Source of the DNA: Clostridia bacterium
GTDB taxonomy: Bacteria; Bacillota; Clostridia; Oscillospirales; Butyricicoccaceae
Assembly: GCA_017521295.1 (NCBI GenBank)
Contig: JAFXDF010000007.1
Span: 1-57,966 of the forward strand
Length of the DNA: 57,966 nucleotides
Reading direction: 5' to 3'
The stretch's first letter is position 1. Every line of letters begins with the position of its first letter. This document shows positions 44,976 to 53,246 of this stretch, piece after piece. The notes under the pieces were generated by a model, which saw nothing but the letters and a program-made list of their open reading frames with translations, was not told where the DNA came from and ran no database searches. The translations under genes were made by a program, and so were the position numbers.

Positions 44976-45484
44976 CCTCCTTTATCGTGCCTTCGGTCAT
45001 TTTGTTCATCCTGCTTTACGGTCTGGGAAAGGGGGTGGACCTGTACGCCGCCCTCACCTCCGGTATGAAGGCCGGCCTTCGGGTGTGCGCCGACATTTTC
45101 CCGGCGGTGCTCACCATGCTGGTGGCGGTGACCATGGTCCGGGCCTCGGGGGCCATCGACCTGCTGTCGGCCTTTCTGTCGCCCCTGCTGGAACTGTTGG
45201 GTATGCCCGCCGAGTGCCTACCCCTGGCCCTGCTGCGGCCCTTTTCGGGCAGCGGCGCTTTGTCGGTGGGCAGCGAGGTCATGGCCCGCACCGGGCCGGA
45301 CAGCCTTGCCGGGAGGGTGGCCGCCGTCATGCTGGGCAGCTCGGACACCAGTTTTTACACCATCGCCGTTTACTCGGCCTATCTGGGGCTCAAGGACACC
45401 CGCTACACCCTGAAGGCCGCCCTGTGCGCCGACCTGGCGGCCTTTGTGATGAGCGGCCTGGCCGTCCGTCTGCTGATGGGATAA
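44972..45484 (+). CDS. spmB: Spore maturation protein B
   Basis: A 170-residue Gate-domain membrane protein: LTSGMKAGLRVCADIFPAVLTMLVAVTMVRASGAI, LLRPFSGSGALSV and VMLGSSDTSFYTIAVY are SpmB-type. GTGA overlap with spmA (start GTG 44972) shows translational coupling. The pair supports at least an ancestral capacity for sporulation. Terminates at or within the repeat at 45488. Confidence 0.92.
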   Translation: MTSFIVPSVILFILLYGLGKGVDLYAALTSGMKAGLRVCADIFPAVLTMLVAVTMVRASGAIDLLSAFLSPLLELLGMPAECLPLALLRPFSGSGALSVGSEVMARTGPDSLAGRVAAVMLGSSDTSFYTIAVYSAYLGLKDTRYTLKAALCADLAAFVMSGLAVRLLMG

Positions 45485-45487
45485 AAA

Positions 45488-45598
45488 AGCCCCACCCTGT
45501 CATCCTGAGCGAAGCGAAGGATCTCCCAGCCTCGGCATCGAGCCGTCTGACAAGGGAGATTCTTCGGCCTGTGGCCTCAGAATGACACAGTGGGGTTT
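45488..45598. repeat. GTCATCCTGAGCG element, full copy 1
   Basis: Outer arms AAGCCCCACCC / GTGGGGTTT enclose GTCATCCTGAGCGAAGCG-type sequence with GGATCTCC on the left and GGAGATTCTTCGG...CTCAGAATGAC on the right, a spacer of about 30 bases between. Lies between the convergent spmB and rqcH genes and could fold as one long hairpin with A and T runs at the base. Confidence 0.8.
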
Positions 45599-45601
45599 CG
45601 C

Positions 45602-47278
45602 TTATTCTTTGGGCAGTTCGGGCTCCACCAGAGCAGTCTTGAACTCGAAATAGTTCACCATGCCTGCCTTGGCGCCCTGGGGCTTTTTCACCCGGCGCAC
45701 CAGAGTGTAGTCCACCGGCACCCGGGGCTGATTGGCCGCCGAGCTGTAATAAGCGGCGATGCTTGCCGCCTGACGCAGGGCCTCGTCGGAGGGCTCGCCC
45801 CCCTCGGTGAACAGCACGGCGTGACTGCCGGGCACGTTGCGGGCGTGGAACCAGATGTCGTTCTTGCCCGCCCGGCGGTGGGTCAGCTCGTCATTTTCCC
45901 GGTTGTTCCGGCCGCAAAGGACGGTGAAGCCGCCCTCCACGGTAAACTGCCGGGGGGCGTAGGCCAGGGGCTTGGGCTTGCGCTTGCCCTTTTCCTCCGG
46001 CTTCACATAGCCCGCCTGGATGAGCTCCTCCCGGATCTCCCGGATCTGGCTCGCGTCCTGGGCCGCCGCCAGGGTATAGAGCACGTTTTCCACATACTCC
46101 AGTTCCTGCTGGCCCAGTTCGATCTGCCGGGTGAGGGCCTCCTCGGCCCGCTTGAGCCGGGTGTACTTGCCGAACAGCCGCTGGGCGTTTTCCTGGGGCG
46201 ACAGCAGGGGGTCCAGCTCCACCTTCACCTGGGGCAGTTCGGGGTCAAAATAATCGGTGAGCACCACCGACTTGTCCCCCGACTTGATGGCGTACAGGTT
46301 GGCGGTGATCAGATCGGCGGTGCGCTTGAGCTTTTCCCGCTCCTCGGCGGTCTGCAGCTCCTGCCGCTGACCCGCCAGCTTGCGCTCCAGACGCTTTTTC
46401 ACGGTGGTCATGGACCGCTCCATGGCCCCCGACAGGTTTTTCAGGTCCTGGGCCCGGGTCTGCTCCCGGTAAAAATCATCCAGCAGGCTGCAGAAATCCC
46501 CGTACCGTTCCCAGCTGCCGCCAATATGGGTCATTTCCATGGAGGCAAAGTCGTTTTTGCCGTTTTCCCGGCGCACATGCCAAGGCTGAGGCGCGGTCTC
46601 CCGCAGCTGCAGCAGCTGCCGGCAGATGCCCTGGGCGTCGCCGCCCCGGTGCACCATCTCCCGGGCCATCTGAGGGGACAGGCCTGCCAGCCCGTCACAC
46701 AAGCGCCCGGCATCCCCCTGGGCCTCCTCGCACACCGCCAGCAGGGTCTCGGGGGAAACATCCCACAGAGAGGGCTTTTCCTGCCGGGGCGGCAGCCGGT
46801 ACAGCAGGCCGGGCTGCACCGCCCGGGGGCTGCTTTCGTGGTCCACCGGGTGCATACAGGCCACGATATGGCCCTGGGGCCCCACCAGGATCAGATTGGT
46901 CATGCGGCCCATCATCTCACAGATGAGGTGCTTTTCGGCGATGACGCCCAACTCGTCCACGGCGGAAAACTTAATGTCCACCATGCGTTCGTGCTGAGGC
47001 TGGGTCACCGACAGAATGCGGCCGCCGGCCATCTGCTTGCGCAGCAGCATACACAGCATGGGGGGCGTTTCGGGGTTGTCAAACTTTTCCCGGGTCAGAT
47101 GGACCCGGGCGCCGTTGCCGGCGCACAGCAGCAGCCGCACGTTGCCCTCGTCCCGGGTGCGCAGATGGAGGATGACCCGATCCCGCCGGGGCATGGTGAC
47201 CTTGTCCACCCGGGCATTTTCCAGCCTGCGGTGCAGCTCTTCCGCCAGACCGCCGATAACAAAACTGTCAAGCGCCAT
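45602..47278 (-). CDS. rqcH: Ribosome quality-control protein RqcH (NFACT, Rqc2 homologue)
   Basis: A 558-residue NFACT protein that binds split 50S subunits with stalled peptidyl-tRNA and adds alanine tails. The NFACT-N fold (SFVIGGLAEELHRRLENARVDKV; EMMGRMTNLILV), helical middle with coiled coil (about 280-400) and NFACT-R domain (GKNDIWFHARNVPGSHAVL) are all present at normal length. Overlaps trmK by 11 bases and is probably co-transcribed with it. Confidence 0.93.
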   Translation of the reverse strand: MALDSFVIGGLAEELHRRLENARVDKVTMPRRDRVILHLRTRDEGNVRLLLCAGNGARVHLTREKFDNPETPPMLCMLLRKQMAGGRILSVTQPQHERMVDIKFSAVDELGVIAEKHLICEMMGRMTNLILVGPQGHIVACMHPVDHESSPRAVQPGLLYRLPPRQEKPSLWDVSPETLLAVCEEAQGDAGRLCDGLAGLSPQMAREMVHRGGDAQGICRQLLQLRETAPQPWHVRRENGKNDFASMEMTHIGGSWERYGDFCSLLDDFYREQTRAQDLKNLSGAMERSMTTVKKRLERKLAGQRQELQTAEEREKLKRTADLITANLYAIKSGDKSVVLTDYFDPELPQVKVELDPLLSPQENAQRLFGKYTRLKRAEEALTRQIELGQQELEYVENVLYTLAAAQDASQIREIREELIQAGYVKPEEKGKRKPKPLAYAPRQFTVEGGFTVLCGRNNRENDELTHRRAGKNDIWFHARNVPGSHAVLFTEGGEPSDEALRQAASIAAYYSSAANQPRVPVDYTLVRRVKKPQGAKAGMVNYFEFKTALVEPELPKE

Positions 47279-47936
47279 GGGATACCTCCTCCAATCGTTT
47301 CAAAATACCGTCCTCCTCGGACGTGTCCAGACCGGCAGAGGCCTTGCCCTGCCGGGATTTTTCATATTTCAGCCGCAGCTTTTGGGCAAACTCCCCGAAC
47401 AGGGGGTCAGCCAGCAGCTTTTCGGTGAATAAGTAGTGGTTTTCCCTGCCGCAGCCGTCGGTCCTACTGCCAAACACCTGCATGACCACATAAATGCGGT
47501 CGCCCTCCCGGGCCAGGGCCTCTTGTTCGATGCCGTAGCCGTGCTCCGCCAGCCACTGCCGCAGCTTGTGGCCGTTGGTCATGGGCTGGAGCACCAGTTT
47601 GTGGCTGCCCGCCGCCGTCCAGGGGGCAGCCTCCAGAATAGAGGCGATCATCTCGCCGCCCATGCCGCAGATGGACACCGTGTCGCCGTCCTCCGGGCCA
47701 AAGGCCTCCAGGCCGGGGCACAGCACCGCCCGCACCCGGTCAGCCATGCCGCAGGCGGCAATATGCTCTTTGGCCGCCGCCAGAGGGCCGGGGCGGATAT
47801 CGGAGGCCACGGCGCTTTTGGCCCCCCGCTCCACCAGATGGATGCACAGATAGGCGTGGTCACAGCCCACGTCGATGACCTTTTCACAGGGCAGACAAAA
47901 GTCGGCCGCCAATTTCAGTCTGGGGGTCAGTTCCAT
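47268..47936 (-). CDS. trmK: tRNA (adenine(22)-N(1))-methyltransferase
   Basis: A 222-residue SAM-dependent methyltransferase. LPCEKVIDVGCDHAYLCIHLV is the SAM-binding GxDxAYLxI motif of TrmK, followed by ASDIRPGPLAAAKEHI and SICGMGGEMIASIL, which positions A22 of the tRNA. GGAGG is six bases before ATG 47936. Longer in-frame starts would read through the repeat element and are rejected. Confidence 0.93.
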   Translation of the reverse strand: MELTPRLKLAADFCLPCEKVIDVGCDHAYLCIHLVERGAKSAVASDIRPGPLAAAKEHIAACGMADRVRAVLCPGLEAFGPEDGDTVSICGMGGEMIASILEAAPWTAAGSHKLVLQPMTNGHKLRQWLAEHGYGIEQEALAREGDRIYVVMQVFGSRTDGCGRENHYLFTEKLLADPLFGEFAQKLRLKYEKSRQGKASAGLDTSEEDGILKRLEEVSHGA

Positions 47937-47956
47937 GCTGCCCCTCCTTTCCACAG

Positions 47957-48103
47957 CAAATGGGCCTGCCGCAAACGCACGCCTGTCATCCCGAGCCTGT
48001 CGAGGGATCTCCCCCCACCGGCAGCAACAGCCGGACACAGGAGATTCTTCGGCTCACGCCTCAGAATGACGGGCTTGACGTGCTTTTGCAGCAGGCCCAT
48101 TTG
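47957..48103. repeat. GTCATCCCGAGC element, full copy 2 with long locus-specific arms
   Basis: Outer arms CAAATGGGCCTGCCGCAAA / its near-perfect complement at 48079-48103 (about 25 bp, two mismatches and a short bulge) enclose the element GTCATCCCGAGC...GGATCTCC ... GGAGATTCTTCGG...CTCAGAATGAC. The outer arms are unrelated to those of the other copies. Confidence 0.85.
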
Positions 48104-48118
48104 AGTTGTTGATGGTTC

Positions 48119-48325
48119 TTAGGCCTTCTTAGCCAGGTGGGCGTTGATCTTGGCCACCAGCTCGTCGGCGTTGGTGCCGTGGACCATGCAGGCCTCAGCG
48201 ATGGACTCGCCGCGGGAAGCGGGGCAGCCCAGGCAGTGCATGCCGATCTCAAAGAAGTACTCAGCAGTCTCCAGATCGAAGTCCAGGATATCGCCGATCA
48301 GCGTGTCTTTGGTAACAGAAGTCAT
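48119..48325 (-). CDS. DUF1858 domain protein
   Basis: A 68-residue protein: SVTKDTLIGDILDFDLETAEYFFEIGMHCLGCPASRGESI is the DUF1858 pattern with its conserved CxxC-type cysteines (CLGC). These proteins resemble N-terminal domains of hybrid-cluster associated and ScdA-like proteins and may handle redox or metal signals. Own promoter at 48368-48396. Confidence 0.88.
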   Translation of the reverse strand: MTSVTKDTLIGDILDFDLETAEYFFEIGMHCLGCPASRGESIAEACMVHGTNADELVAKINAHLAKKA

Positions 48326-48367
48326 GTTGATCTACCTCCGGGTATAGTATTTTTGCTTAACAAATGT

Positions 48368-48396
48368 ATTATACATGGGAAATCTGTCATTTTCAA
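48368..48396 (-). promoter_or_regulatory. Promoter of DUF1858 gene
   Basis: Minus strand TTGAAA, 17-base spacer, TATAAT. Confidence 0.75.
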
Positions 48397-48412
48397 CCAT
48401 AAATTTGAAAAC

Positions 48413-48443
48413 AAAAAGAACGCCGCGAAAGGCGGCGTTCTTT
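48413..48443. terminator. Terminator of zinc-finger gene
   Basis: GAACGCCGC / GCGGCGTTC stem with T run on the minus side and a shorter one on the plus side. Confidence 0.88.
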
Positions 48444-48466
48444 ATTATGCACAAAAGCTCAGGAGC

Positions 48467-48745
48467 TTAGGCCTGCTCGCGCATCTTGGCGAAGCACTCG
48501 GAGCAGTAGACCGGACGATCGGTCTTGGGCTCGAAGGGAACCTTGGCTTCCTTGCCACAGGCGGCGCAGGTGGCGGTGAAGAACTCACGGGGGCCACGGG
48601 CAGCCTGCTTGCGGGCGTCACGGCAGGTCTTGCAGCGCTGGGGCTCGTTCTGGAAGCCGCGCTCAGCGTAGAACTCCTGCTCACCGGCGGTGAACACGAA
48701 CTCGTTGCCGCACTCTTTGCACACTAAAGTCTTGTCTTCGTACAT
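48467..48745 (-). CDS. Double zinc-ribbon protein
   Basis: A 92-residue protein with three CxxC pairs (CKECGNEF, CKTCRD, CAACGKE) and a fourth CSEC, forming two probable zinc fingers of the CxxC type (zinc-ribbon domain proteins common in Clostridia). The sequence FVFTAGEQEFYAERGFQNEPQRCKTCR is highly conserved in this family. DNA or RNA binding is likely but not shown. GAGAGG is eight bases before ATG 48745. Confidence 0.88.
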   Translation of the reverse strand: MYEDKTLVCKECGNEFVFTAGEQEFYAERGFQNEPQRCKTCRDARKQAARGPREFFTATCAACGKEAKVPFEPKTDRPVYCSECFAKMREQA

Positions 48746-48797
48746 GGTTGTTACCTCTCTTTTCCGCGTTGCGGTGATTGTTTTATGCGAACAGGCT

Positions 48798-49358
48798 TTA
48801 GTGCCTGCTGTCGCCTTGAGACAGATAGCGGGCCAGCTTCCTCCGGATGCGGAGGATGGCATTTTCCACTGATTTTGGCGAGCGCTCCAGCCGACGGCTG
48901 ATCTCACTCACCGAATAGCCCGCAAGATAGGGATCCAGGACAGACGCCTCAAACGCAGAAAGAAAGCCATGCAGGGCAGCTTTGATCTCTGTTTCGGTTT
49001 CGTTTGCCAAACATTGGGTCTCCGGGTCGCCGCCGTCCAGCAGAGCCGGATCGGGAGCAATCTGACGCAGGGCATCCTCCTCCCGCTGGGAGAGCCGTAC
49101 ATCCCGCCGGACGGTGTCGTAGATCTGCCGCCGGATGCACAGGGAGGCATAGGCCTCGAAGTTGTCGCTGCGTGCGGGGTCGTAGCTGCGGATGGCCTTG
49201 AGCAGGCCGATCATACCCTCCTGGTAGAGATCGTCCTGATCGCCGCCCCGGAGGAAAAACTGCCGCACGATGCGGGACACCAGACGGGAATAATGCGCGG
49301 CCTGCCCCTCTTCGGTCCCGGGGGTCAGGCTGAACTTTTCCGGGGTGTTCTGCGTCAC
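48798..49358 (-). CDS. Sigma-70 family RNA polymerase sigma factor (SigH-like)
   Basis: A 186-residue sigma factor. Region 2 (HYSRLVSRIVRQFFLRGGDQDDLYQEGMIGLLKAIRSYDP, ASLCIRRQIYDTVRR) resembles sigma-H, with a short region 4 HTH (YSVSEISRRLERSPKSVENAILRIRRKL). It could direct transition-phase or competence-type genes. GTG 49358 is preferred because AAAGGAG lies five bases before it; an in-frame ATG at 49388 lacks a site. A promoter is at 49409-49438. Confidence 0.88.
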   Translation of the reverse strand: MTQNTPEKFSLTPGTEEGQAAHYSRLVSRIVRQFFLRGGDQDDLYQEGMIGLLKAIRSYDPARSDNFEAYASLCIRRQIYDTVRRDVRLSQREEDALRQIAPDPALLDGGDPETQCLANETETEIKAALHGFLSAFEASVLDPYLAGYSVSEISRRLERSPKSVENAILRIRRKLARYLSQGDSRH

Positions 49359-49408
49359 GGAAGCTCCTTTCGGGCACAAATCGGCCACATTTCACAGCTA
49401 ATAAGGAA

Positions 49409-49438
49409 AGTATATCCCTTTTGCACAGGATTTGTCAA
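49409..49438 (-). promoter_or_regulatory. Promoter of sigma factor gene
   Basis: Minus strand TTGACA, 18-base spacer, TATACT. Confidence 0.72.
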
Positions 49439-49489
49439 GGGAAAAGCGATTTTTTGTGAAAAACGCAGAGTTTTTCGGCAAAATTTGGA

Positions 49490-49948
49490 CTATTTCAACA
49501 ATTCGTCGGGGTCCACCGACTGATCTTCCTTAACCGTGGATAAGATCAGGATGGTGCGGGTGTTCTGAACGCCGGGGATGGACTTCACCAGATTGAGCAG
49601 ATGCTCCAGGCTCTGGGTGTTGTCGGTGACCACCCGCAGCATGAAGTCAAAGTCGCCGGTGATGTAGTGGCACTCCAGGATCTCCCGGTTCTCCTTCACA
49701 AAGGCGTGGAACCGGTCGATGTGCTTGGGATGCTCCAGGCTCACCGACAAAAAGGCGTTCACATCCTTGCCGGCCTTGGCGCTGTTGAGGATGGTGGTGT
49801 GCTTTTCAATGAGGCCGGAGTTCTCCAGCTTCCGGATGCGCTCGATGACCGCCGACACCGACATATTGACCTTGTCGCTGATAACGCTGGCGTTCTCCCG
49901 GGCGTTGGCGCGCAGGCATTTGAGAATTTTCACATCGATCTCATCCAT
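49490..49948 (-). CDS. Lrp/AsnC-family transcriptional regulator
   Basis: A 152-residue Lrp-type regulator with N-terminal HTH (DVKILKCLRANARENASVISDKVNMSVSAVIERIRKLENSGLI) and C-terminal RAM ligand-binding domain (ITGDFDFMLRVVTDNTQSLEHLL). It probably senses an amino acid and controls its transport or metabolism; targets are not in view. GGAGGAAATCATC precedes ATG 49948. Confidence 0.93.
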   Translation of the reverse strand: MDEIDVKILKCLRANARENASVISDKVNMSVSAVIERIRKLENSGLIEKHTTILNSAKAGKDVNAFLSVSLEHPKHIDRFHAFVKENREILECHYITGDFDFMLRVVTDNTQSLEHLLNLVKSIPGVQNTRTILILSTVKEDQSVDPDELLK

Positions 49949-50049
49949 GATGATTTCCTCCGTTCATTTACTCGTACTTTGCCATTATAGTCCGACTCCC
50001 GAAAAATTTCAAGCAAAATCCTGTTTTTCTGCAAATTTTCTTCCGGACA

Positions 50050-50081
50050 CAAAAAGAAAGCACCCTTAGCGGGTGCTTTCC
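50050..50081 (-). terminator. Terminator of rpmH-jag operon
   Basis: Minus strand GAAAGCACCC / GGGTGCTTTC stem followed by TTTTT. Confidence 0.9.
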
Positions 50082-50087
50082 GATGGT

Positions 50088-50810
50088 TTATTCAGCCTTT
50101 GCTGCGGGCTTCTTGCCGCGGCTGCGGCGACGGCGGTTGCCGTTGCCCGACTTCTTGGGCGCGCTCTGCTGGGCGCCGGCGGGAGCCATGCCTTCGGGAG
50201 CCACGATGACCTTGCGGTTGGGCTCGGTGCCCACCGAATAAGTGGTGACGCCCTCCACCTCCTGGAGGGTGGCATGGATGGTGCGGCGCTCATGGGGATT
50301 CATGGGCTCCAGAGCCACCGGCTTGCGGTACTTCAGAGCCTTCTGAGCGGTCTTATGAGCCAGACCGGCCAGGGCATCCTCCCGCTTGGCGCGGTAGTTC
50401 TCGGTGTCCACGGTGACTCTCCAGCGCTCATCCTCCTTGCGGTTGGTGACGATGTTCACCAGGTACTGGATGGCGTCCAGGGTGTCGCCGTGATGGCCGA
50501 TGACGGCGTTCATATTGTCGCCGGACAGGGTCAGCGCGATGGTGCGCTCTTCAACATTTTCCACAGCGTGGATGTCGGCGGGGGTGCCGAACCGGATCAG
50601 CAGGCCCTTGAGGAAGTCCACGGCGCGGCCGGTGGGAGTGACCTCATAGGAAACGCGAACCACGGCAGGCTCCTTGCCAAAGCCCAGGAAACCGCTCTTG
50701 GGCTGCTTGATGACTTCCACAGACACGTCGTCGCGGCTGAGGCCCAGCTGCAGCAGGGCACTCTCTACAGCGGCGTCGATGGAGTCGCCTTTTGCTTCAA
50801 GATATTTCAT
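50088..50810 (-). CDS. jag: RNA-binding protein Jag/KhpB (SpoIIIJ-associated)
   Basis: A 240-residue RNA-binding protein with Jag N-terminal domain (YLEAKGDSIDAAVESAL, SGFLGFGKEPAVVRV), a KH domain (VIGHHGDTLDAIQYLVNIV, a HHGDTL variant of the GKRGQTL-type loop) and an R3H domain (MNPHERRTIHATLQ). It works with KhpA in RNA regulation of cell growth. The C-terminal 35 residues are Lys/Arg-rich (KKSGNGNRRRRSRGKK), a probable extra RNA-binding tail. Last gene of the rpmH cluster. Confidence 0.95.
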   Translation of the reverse strand: MKYLEAKGDSIDAAVESALLQLGLSRDDVSVEVIKQPKSGFLGFGKEPAVVRVSYEVTPTGRAVDFLKGLLIRFGTPADIHAVENVEERTIALTLSGDNMNAVIGHHGDTLDAIQYLVNIVTNRKEDERWRVTVDTENYRAKREDALAGLAHKTAQKALKYRKPVALEPMNPHERRTIHATLQEVEGVTTYSVGTEPNRKVIVAPEGMAPAGAQQSAPKKSGNGNRRRRSRGKKPAAKAE

Positions 50811-50828
50811 GGATGTATTTCCGCCTTT

Positions 50829-51671
50829 TTACTTGTTGTTCTTTTCCAGCTGCTTTTTGGTCCAGATGTTCATAAAGAGCTCCTGAACGATGGCCAGAAC
50901 GTTGTTGCAGATCCAGTAGAAGCTCAGACCCACGGGCAGCATAAAGCCGAACCACAGAGACATCAGGGGCATCATCAGCATCATGGTCTTGTTGGTGCCC
51001 TGAGCCTGGGGGTTGTTCTGCTGCATGGGGCTCATCTTCTGGGTCATCCAGCTCATCAGATAAGAGGTAGCGCCCGAAACGATGGGCAGCAGCCACAGGA
51101 TGCCGGGCTGGCTGAACTCGGGCTTGGCAGCCATGGAGATGGGGCCCAGGCTGAAGTCCACCCGCATGAGGCTCTCGGCCACGTGGGCCACCTTGTCAAA
51201 GTTGTCATAGATCAGGCTGGCCAGCTCGATCTGATAGTGATAACCGGCAGCTGCGGTATCATAATTCAGGATCTGAGCGATCTGGGCGATCTGGTCGCCG
51301 CCCACCTGCATGAAGTAGGTCAAAGGCTGGATGATAACGCCGTACAGACCGATCAGAATGGGGAAGGTCAGCAGCATGGTGCCGCAGCCTGCCATGGGGG
51401 AGATACCCTCCCGGTCGTACAGGTTCTGCATCTCTTCCTGCATACGGCGCTGATCCCGGGCATAGGTCTTCTGGATCTTCTGGATCATGGGCTGGATGCG
51501 CTGCTGCTCCAGCATGGTTTTCTTCTGCTTGATGGTCATGGGGATCATCAGCACCTTCACCAGCAATGCGAACAGGAACAGAGACAGGGCGTAGTTGCCC
51601 ACGAACTCATAGATCACACGCATCACATAGCCGAAAGGCGTCGAGATGAGTTTGTAGAGAAACTCGTACAT
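50829..51671 (-). CDS. yidC: Membrane protein insertase YidC/SpoIIIJ
   Basis: A 280-residue Oxa1/YidC insertase with the 60KD_IMP core: FGYVMRVIYEFVGNYALSLFLFALLVKVLMIPMTIKQ at the N-terminus, then five membrane segments, including GCGTMLLTFPILIGLYGVI and WFGFMLPVGLSFYWICNNVLAI. No N-terminal periplasmic domain and, unlike SpoIIIJ of Bacillus, no lipoprotein signal; the first segment acts as anchor. It inserts membrane proteins alone or with SecYEG. AGGAGAACCAAGAA precedes ATG 51671. Confidence 0.96.
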   Translation of the reverse strand: MYEFLYKLISTPFGYVMRVIYEFVGNYALSLFLFALLVKVLMIPMTIKQKKTMLEQQRIQPMIQKIQKTYARDQRRMQEEMQNLYDREGISPMAGCGTMLLTFPILIGLYGVIIQPLTYFMQVGGDQIAQIAQILNYDTAAAGYHYQIELASLIYDNFDKVAHVAESLMRVDFSLGPISMAAKPEFSQPGILWLLPIVSGATSYLMSWMTQKMSPMQQNNPQAQGTNKTMMLMMPLMSLWFGFMLPVGLSFYWICNNVLAIVQELFMNIWTKKQLEKNNK

Positions 51672-51688
51672 TTCTTGGTTCTCCTAAC

Positions 51689-51943
51689 TTATTTGCCTTT
51701 TTTTCGGAAAGGCTTTGTAAATGGATTTTCCTCGGGCACCGGGTCCAGTCCGCCCTTGAACAGGGGATTGCACCGCATGATTCGCCAGAGGGCCAGCGCA
51801 CCACCGCAAAGGGCGCCATGGCGCTGGATGGCCTCCACCGCGTAAGCCGAGCAGCTCGGGATAAAGCGGCAGGTGGGCCCTCCCTTTAAGGGAGACAGAT
51901 TCTTCTGATAAAACCGGATCAGAGCGATGAGCCATTTACTCAT
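51689..51943 (-). CDS. yidD: Membrane protein insertion efficiency factor YidD
   Basis: An 84-residue protein with the YidD pattern [55 protein letters not shown], which includes the conserved cysteines and the amphipathic N-terminal helix. It assists YidC-dependent insertion. Its start (ATG 51943) overlaps the rnpA stop, as usual in this cluster. Confidence 0.95.
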   Translation of the reverse strand: MSKWLIALIRFYQKNLSPLKGGPTCRFIPSCSAYAVEAIQRHGALCGGALALWRIMRCNPLFKGGLDPVPEENPFTKPFRKKGK

Positions 51944-52289
51944 GGCTTTCGGCCTCCAGCATACCCAATTGATCGCACAGACGGAGAAGATCCTTCTGCA
52001 GCAGCTCAAAGGGGCCGTCCACGGCAGCCTTGCGCGCAACGATGACGATGTCAAATCCGCTCTTCAGGCGGGTCTCGTTGAGGCGATAGGTCTCCCGGAT
52101 ACGGCGGCGTGCCCGGTTGCGCTCCACGGCGCAGCCCAGTTTTACAGAAACGGTGATACCCAGGCGGTTCACCGGTTGGTTCCGGCGCTTGATCACATAG
52201 ACCACCATGGTCTTTCCGGCGGCAGACTTGCCCCGGTGATACAGTGCGCGGAACAGATGGTTTTCCTTGATGGAAAGGGTCTTGTTCAT
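51936..52289 (-). CDS. rnpA: Ribonuclease P protein component
   Basis: A 117-residue protein subunit of RNase P. The RNR motif ([17 protein letters not shown]) and the central cleft segment ([25 protein letters not shown]) are complete. It increases the affinity of the catalytic RNA for pre-tRNA. ATG 52289 has GGGTG six bases upstream; GTG 52298 is a less likely start. Confidence 0.95.
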   Translation of the reverse strand: MNKTLSIKENHLFRALYHRGKSAAGKTMVVYVIKRRNQPVNRLGITVSVKLGCAVERNRARRRIRETYRLNETRLKSGFDIVIVARKAAVDGPFELLQKDLLRLCDQLGMLEAESHE

Positions 52290-52311
52290 GCTTTTCACCC
52301 GTTGTTAAAAT

Positions 52312-52338
52312 TTAAGACCGCAGGCTCTGCGGTCTTAA
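52312..52338 (-). terminator. Hairpin between rpmH and rnpA
   Basis: TTAAGACCGCAG / CTGCGGTCTTAA, a perfect 12-bp stem with an AGC loop, followed on the minus strand by AATTTT. Probably a partial terminator or processing site that lowers rnpA expression relative to L34. Confidence 0.7.
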
Positions 52339-52372
52339 TGGGTTTCAAAAACAAAAATTGTTCGTGCTGCAA

Positions 52373-52507
52373 TTAGGCGCACAGCTTGGCGCGGCCTCTT
52401 GCGCGACGACGAGCCAGGACTTTGCGGCCATTACGGGTGCTCATGCGCTTACGGAAGCCGTGCTCCTTCTGACGCTGACGCTTTTTGGGCTGATAGGTAC
52501 GGACCAT
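52373..52507 (-). CDS. rpmH: 50S ribosomal protein L34
   Basis: A 44-residue, very basic protein: [19 protein letters not shown] followed by [20 protein letters not shown], ending KLCA. It matches L34 over its full length. GGAGGTG lies five bases before ATG 52507. In many genomes it is divergent from dnaA; here the divergent neighbour is a DUF1273 gene and no dnaA is seen. Confidence 0.97.
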   Translation of the reverse strand: MVRTYQPKKRQRQKEHGFRKRMSTRNGRKVLARRRARGRAKLCA

Positions 52508-52595
52508 GTTTCACACCTCCTGATCGAAGCTATTATTGACACCGGCACGGGCTCGAGCTGCTCAAGCTCTTGCCGCTGCCGATAACGCACCATGT

Positions 52596-52625
52596 ATTAT
52601 AAAGGATGGGGACGCAAACTGTCAA
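52596..52625 (-). promoter_or_regulatory. Promoter of rpmH operon
   Basis: Minus strand TTGACA, 18-base spacer, TATAAT, about 80 bases before the rpmH start. No DnaA boxes (TTATCCACA) are seen in this gap. Confidence 0.78.
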
Positions 52626-52760
52626 CCATTTTTTCGTCTTTTCCGGGAATTTTCCGTTTTTCTTCCTGTTTGTTTAGGATTTGTTCACCCTTGACAGCCT
52701 TTTCTTCCCCCGCAAACTGTGGTATACTGAAAAAAACAGCGTCGAAAGGAGGGGGTCGCC

Positions 52761-53234
52761 ATGGGAAAGATCTGTATTTTCACCGGTCACCGGGAGCTTC
52801 CCGCCAGCACCGGGCCCCTGTACGACGCCCTTTTGCGGCACATCACCGCTCTTTACGACGGCGGCTGCACCGACTTTGTCAGCGGCGGCGCCATGGGCTT
52901 TGACCTGTTGGCAGCCGAGGCCGTGCTGGCCCTGCGTCCCCTGTACCCCGATATGCGCCTTGTGATGATCCTGCCCTGTCTGGGCCAGGAACGGGCCTAT
53001 TCGGCCGCCGACAAGGAGCGCTACCGGGCCCTGCTGGACCAGGCCGACATGGTGCGCTACACCGCCCACCAGTACTACCGGGGCTGTATGCTCACCCGGG
53101 ACCGGGTGATGGCCGAAGCCGCCCACCACTGTATCTGCTGGCTCACCCGTTCCACCGGCGGCACCGCCTACACCGTCCGCCAGTGCGTTTTGCGGGATGT
53201 GCCCATCATCAATCTGGCAGAGCTCTGCCTGTAA
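52761..53234 (+). CDS. DUF1273 / YpsA-like SLOG protein
   Basis: A 157-residue Rossmann-like SLOG-superfamily protein: KICIFTGHRELP, TDFVSGGAMGFDLLAAEAVL (the GG-A-x-G-x-D nucleotide-binding loop) and RVMAEAAHHCICWLTRSTGGTAYTVRQC. YpsA is linked to cell division in Bacillus; SLOG proteins can bind nucleotide-derived signals such as ADP-ribose derivatives. The AGGAGGGGG stretch precedes ATG 52761. It lies 12 bases before cls. Confidence 0.88.
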   Translation: MGKICIFTGHRELPASTGPLYDALLRHITALYDGGCTDFVSGGAMGFDLLAAEAVLALRPLYPDMRLVMILPCLGQERAYSAADKERYRALLDQADMVRYTAHQYYRGCMLTRDRVMAEAAHHCICWLTRSTGGTAYTVRQCVLRDVPIINLAELCL

Positions 53235-53246
53235 GAAAGGATCGCC

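Noticed and set aside
52508..52760. Replication origin next to rpmH
   Set aside because: No DnaA-box clusters or AT-rich unwinding element seen; the gap holds two ordinary promoters.
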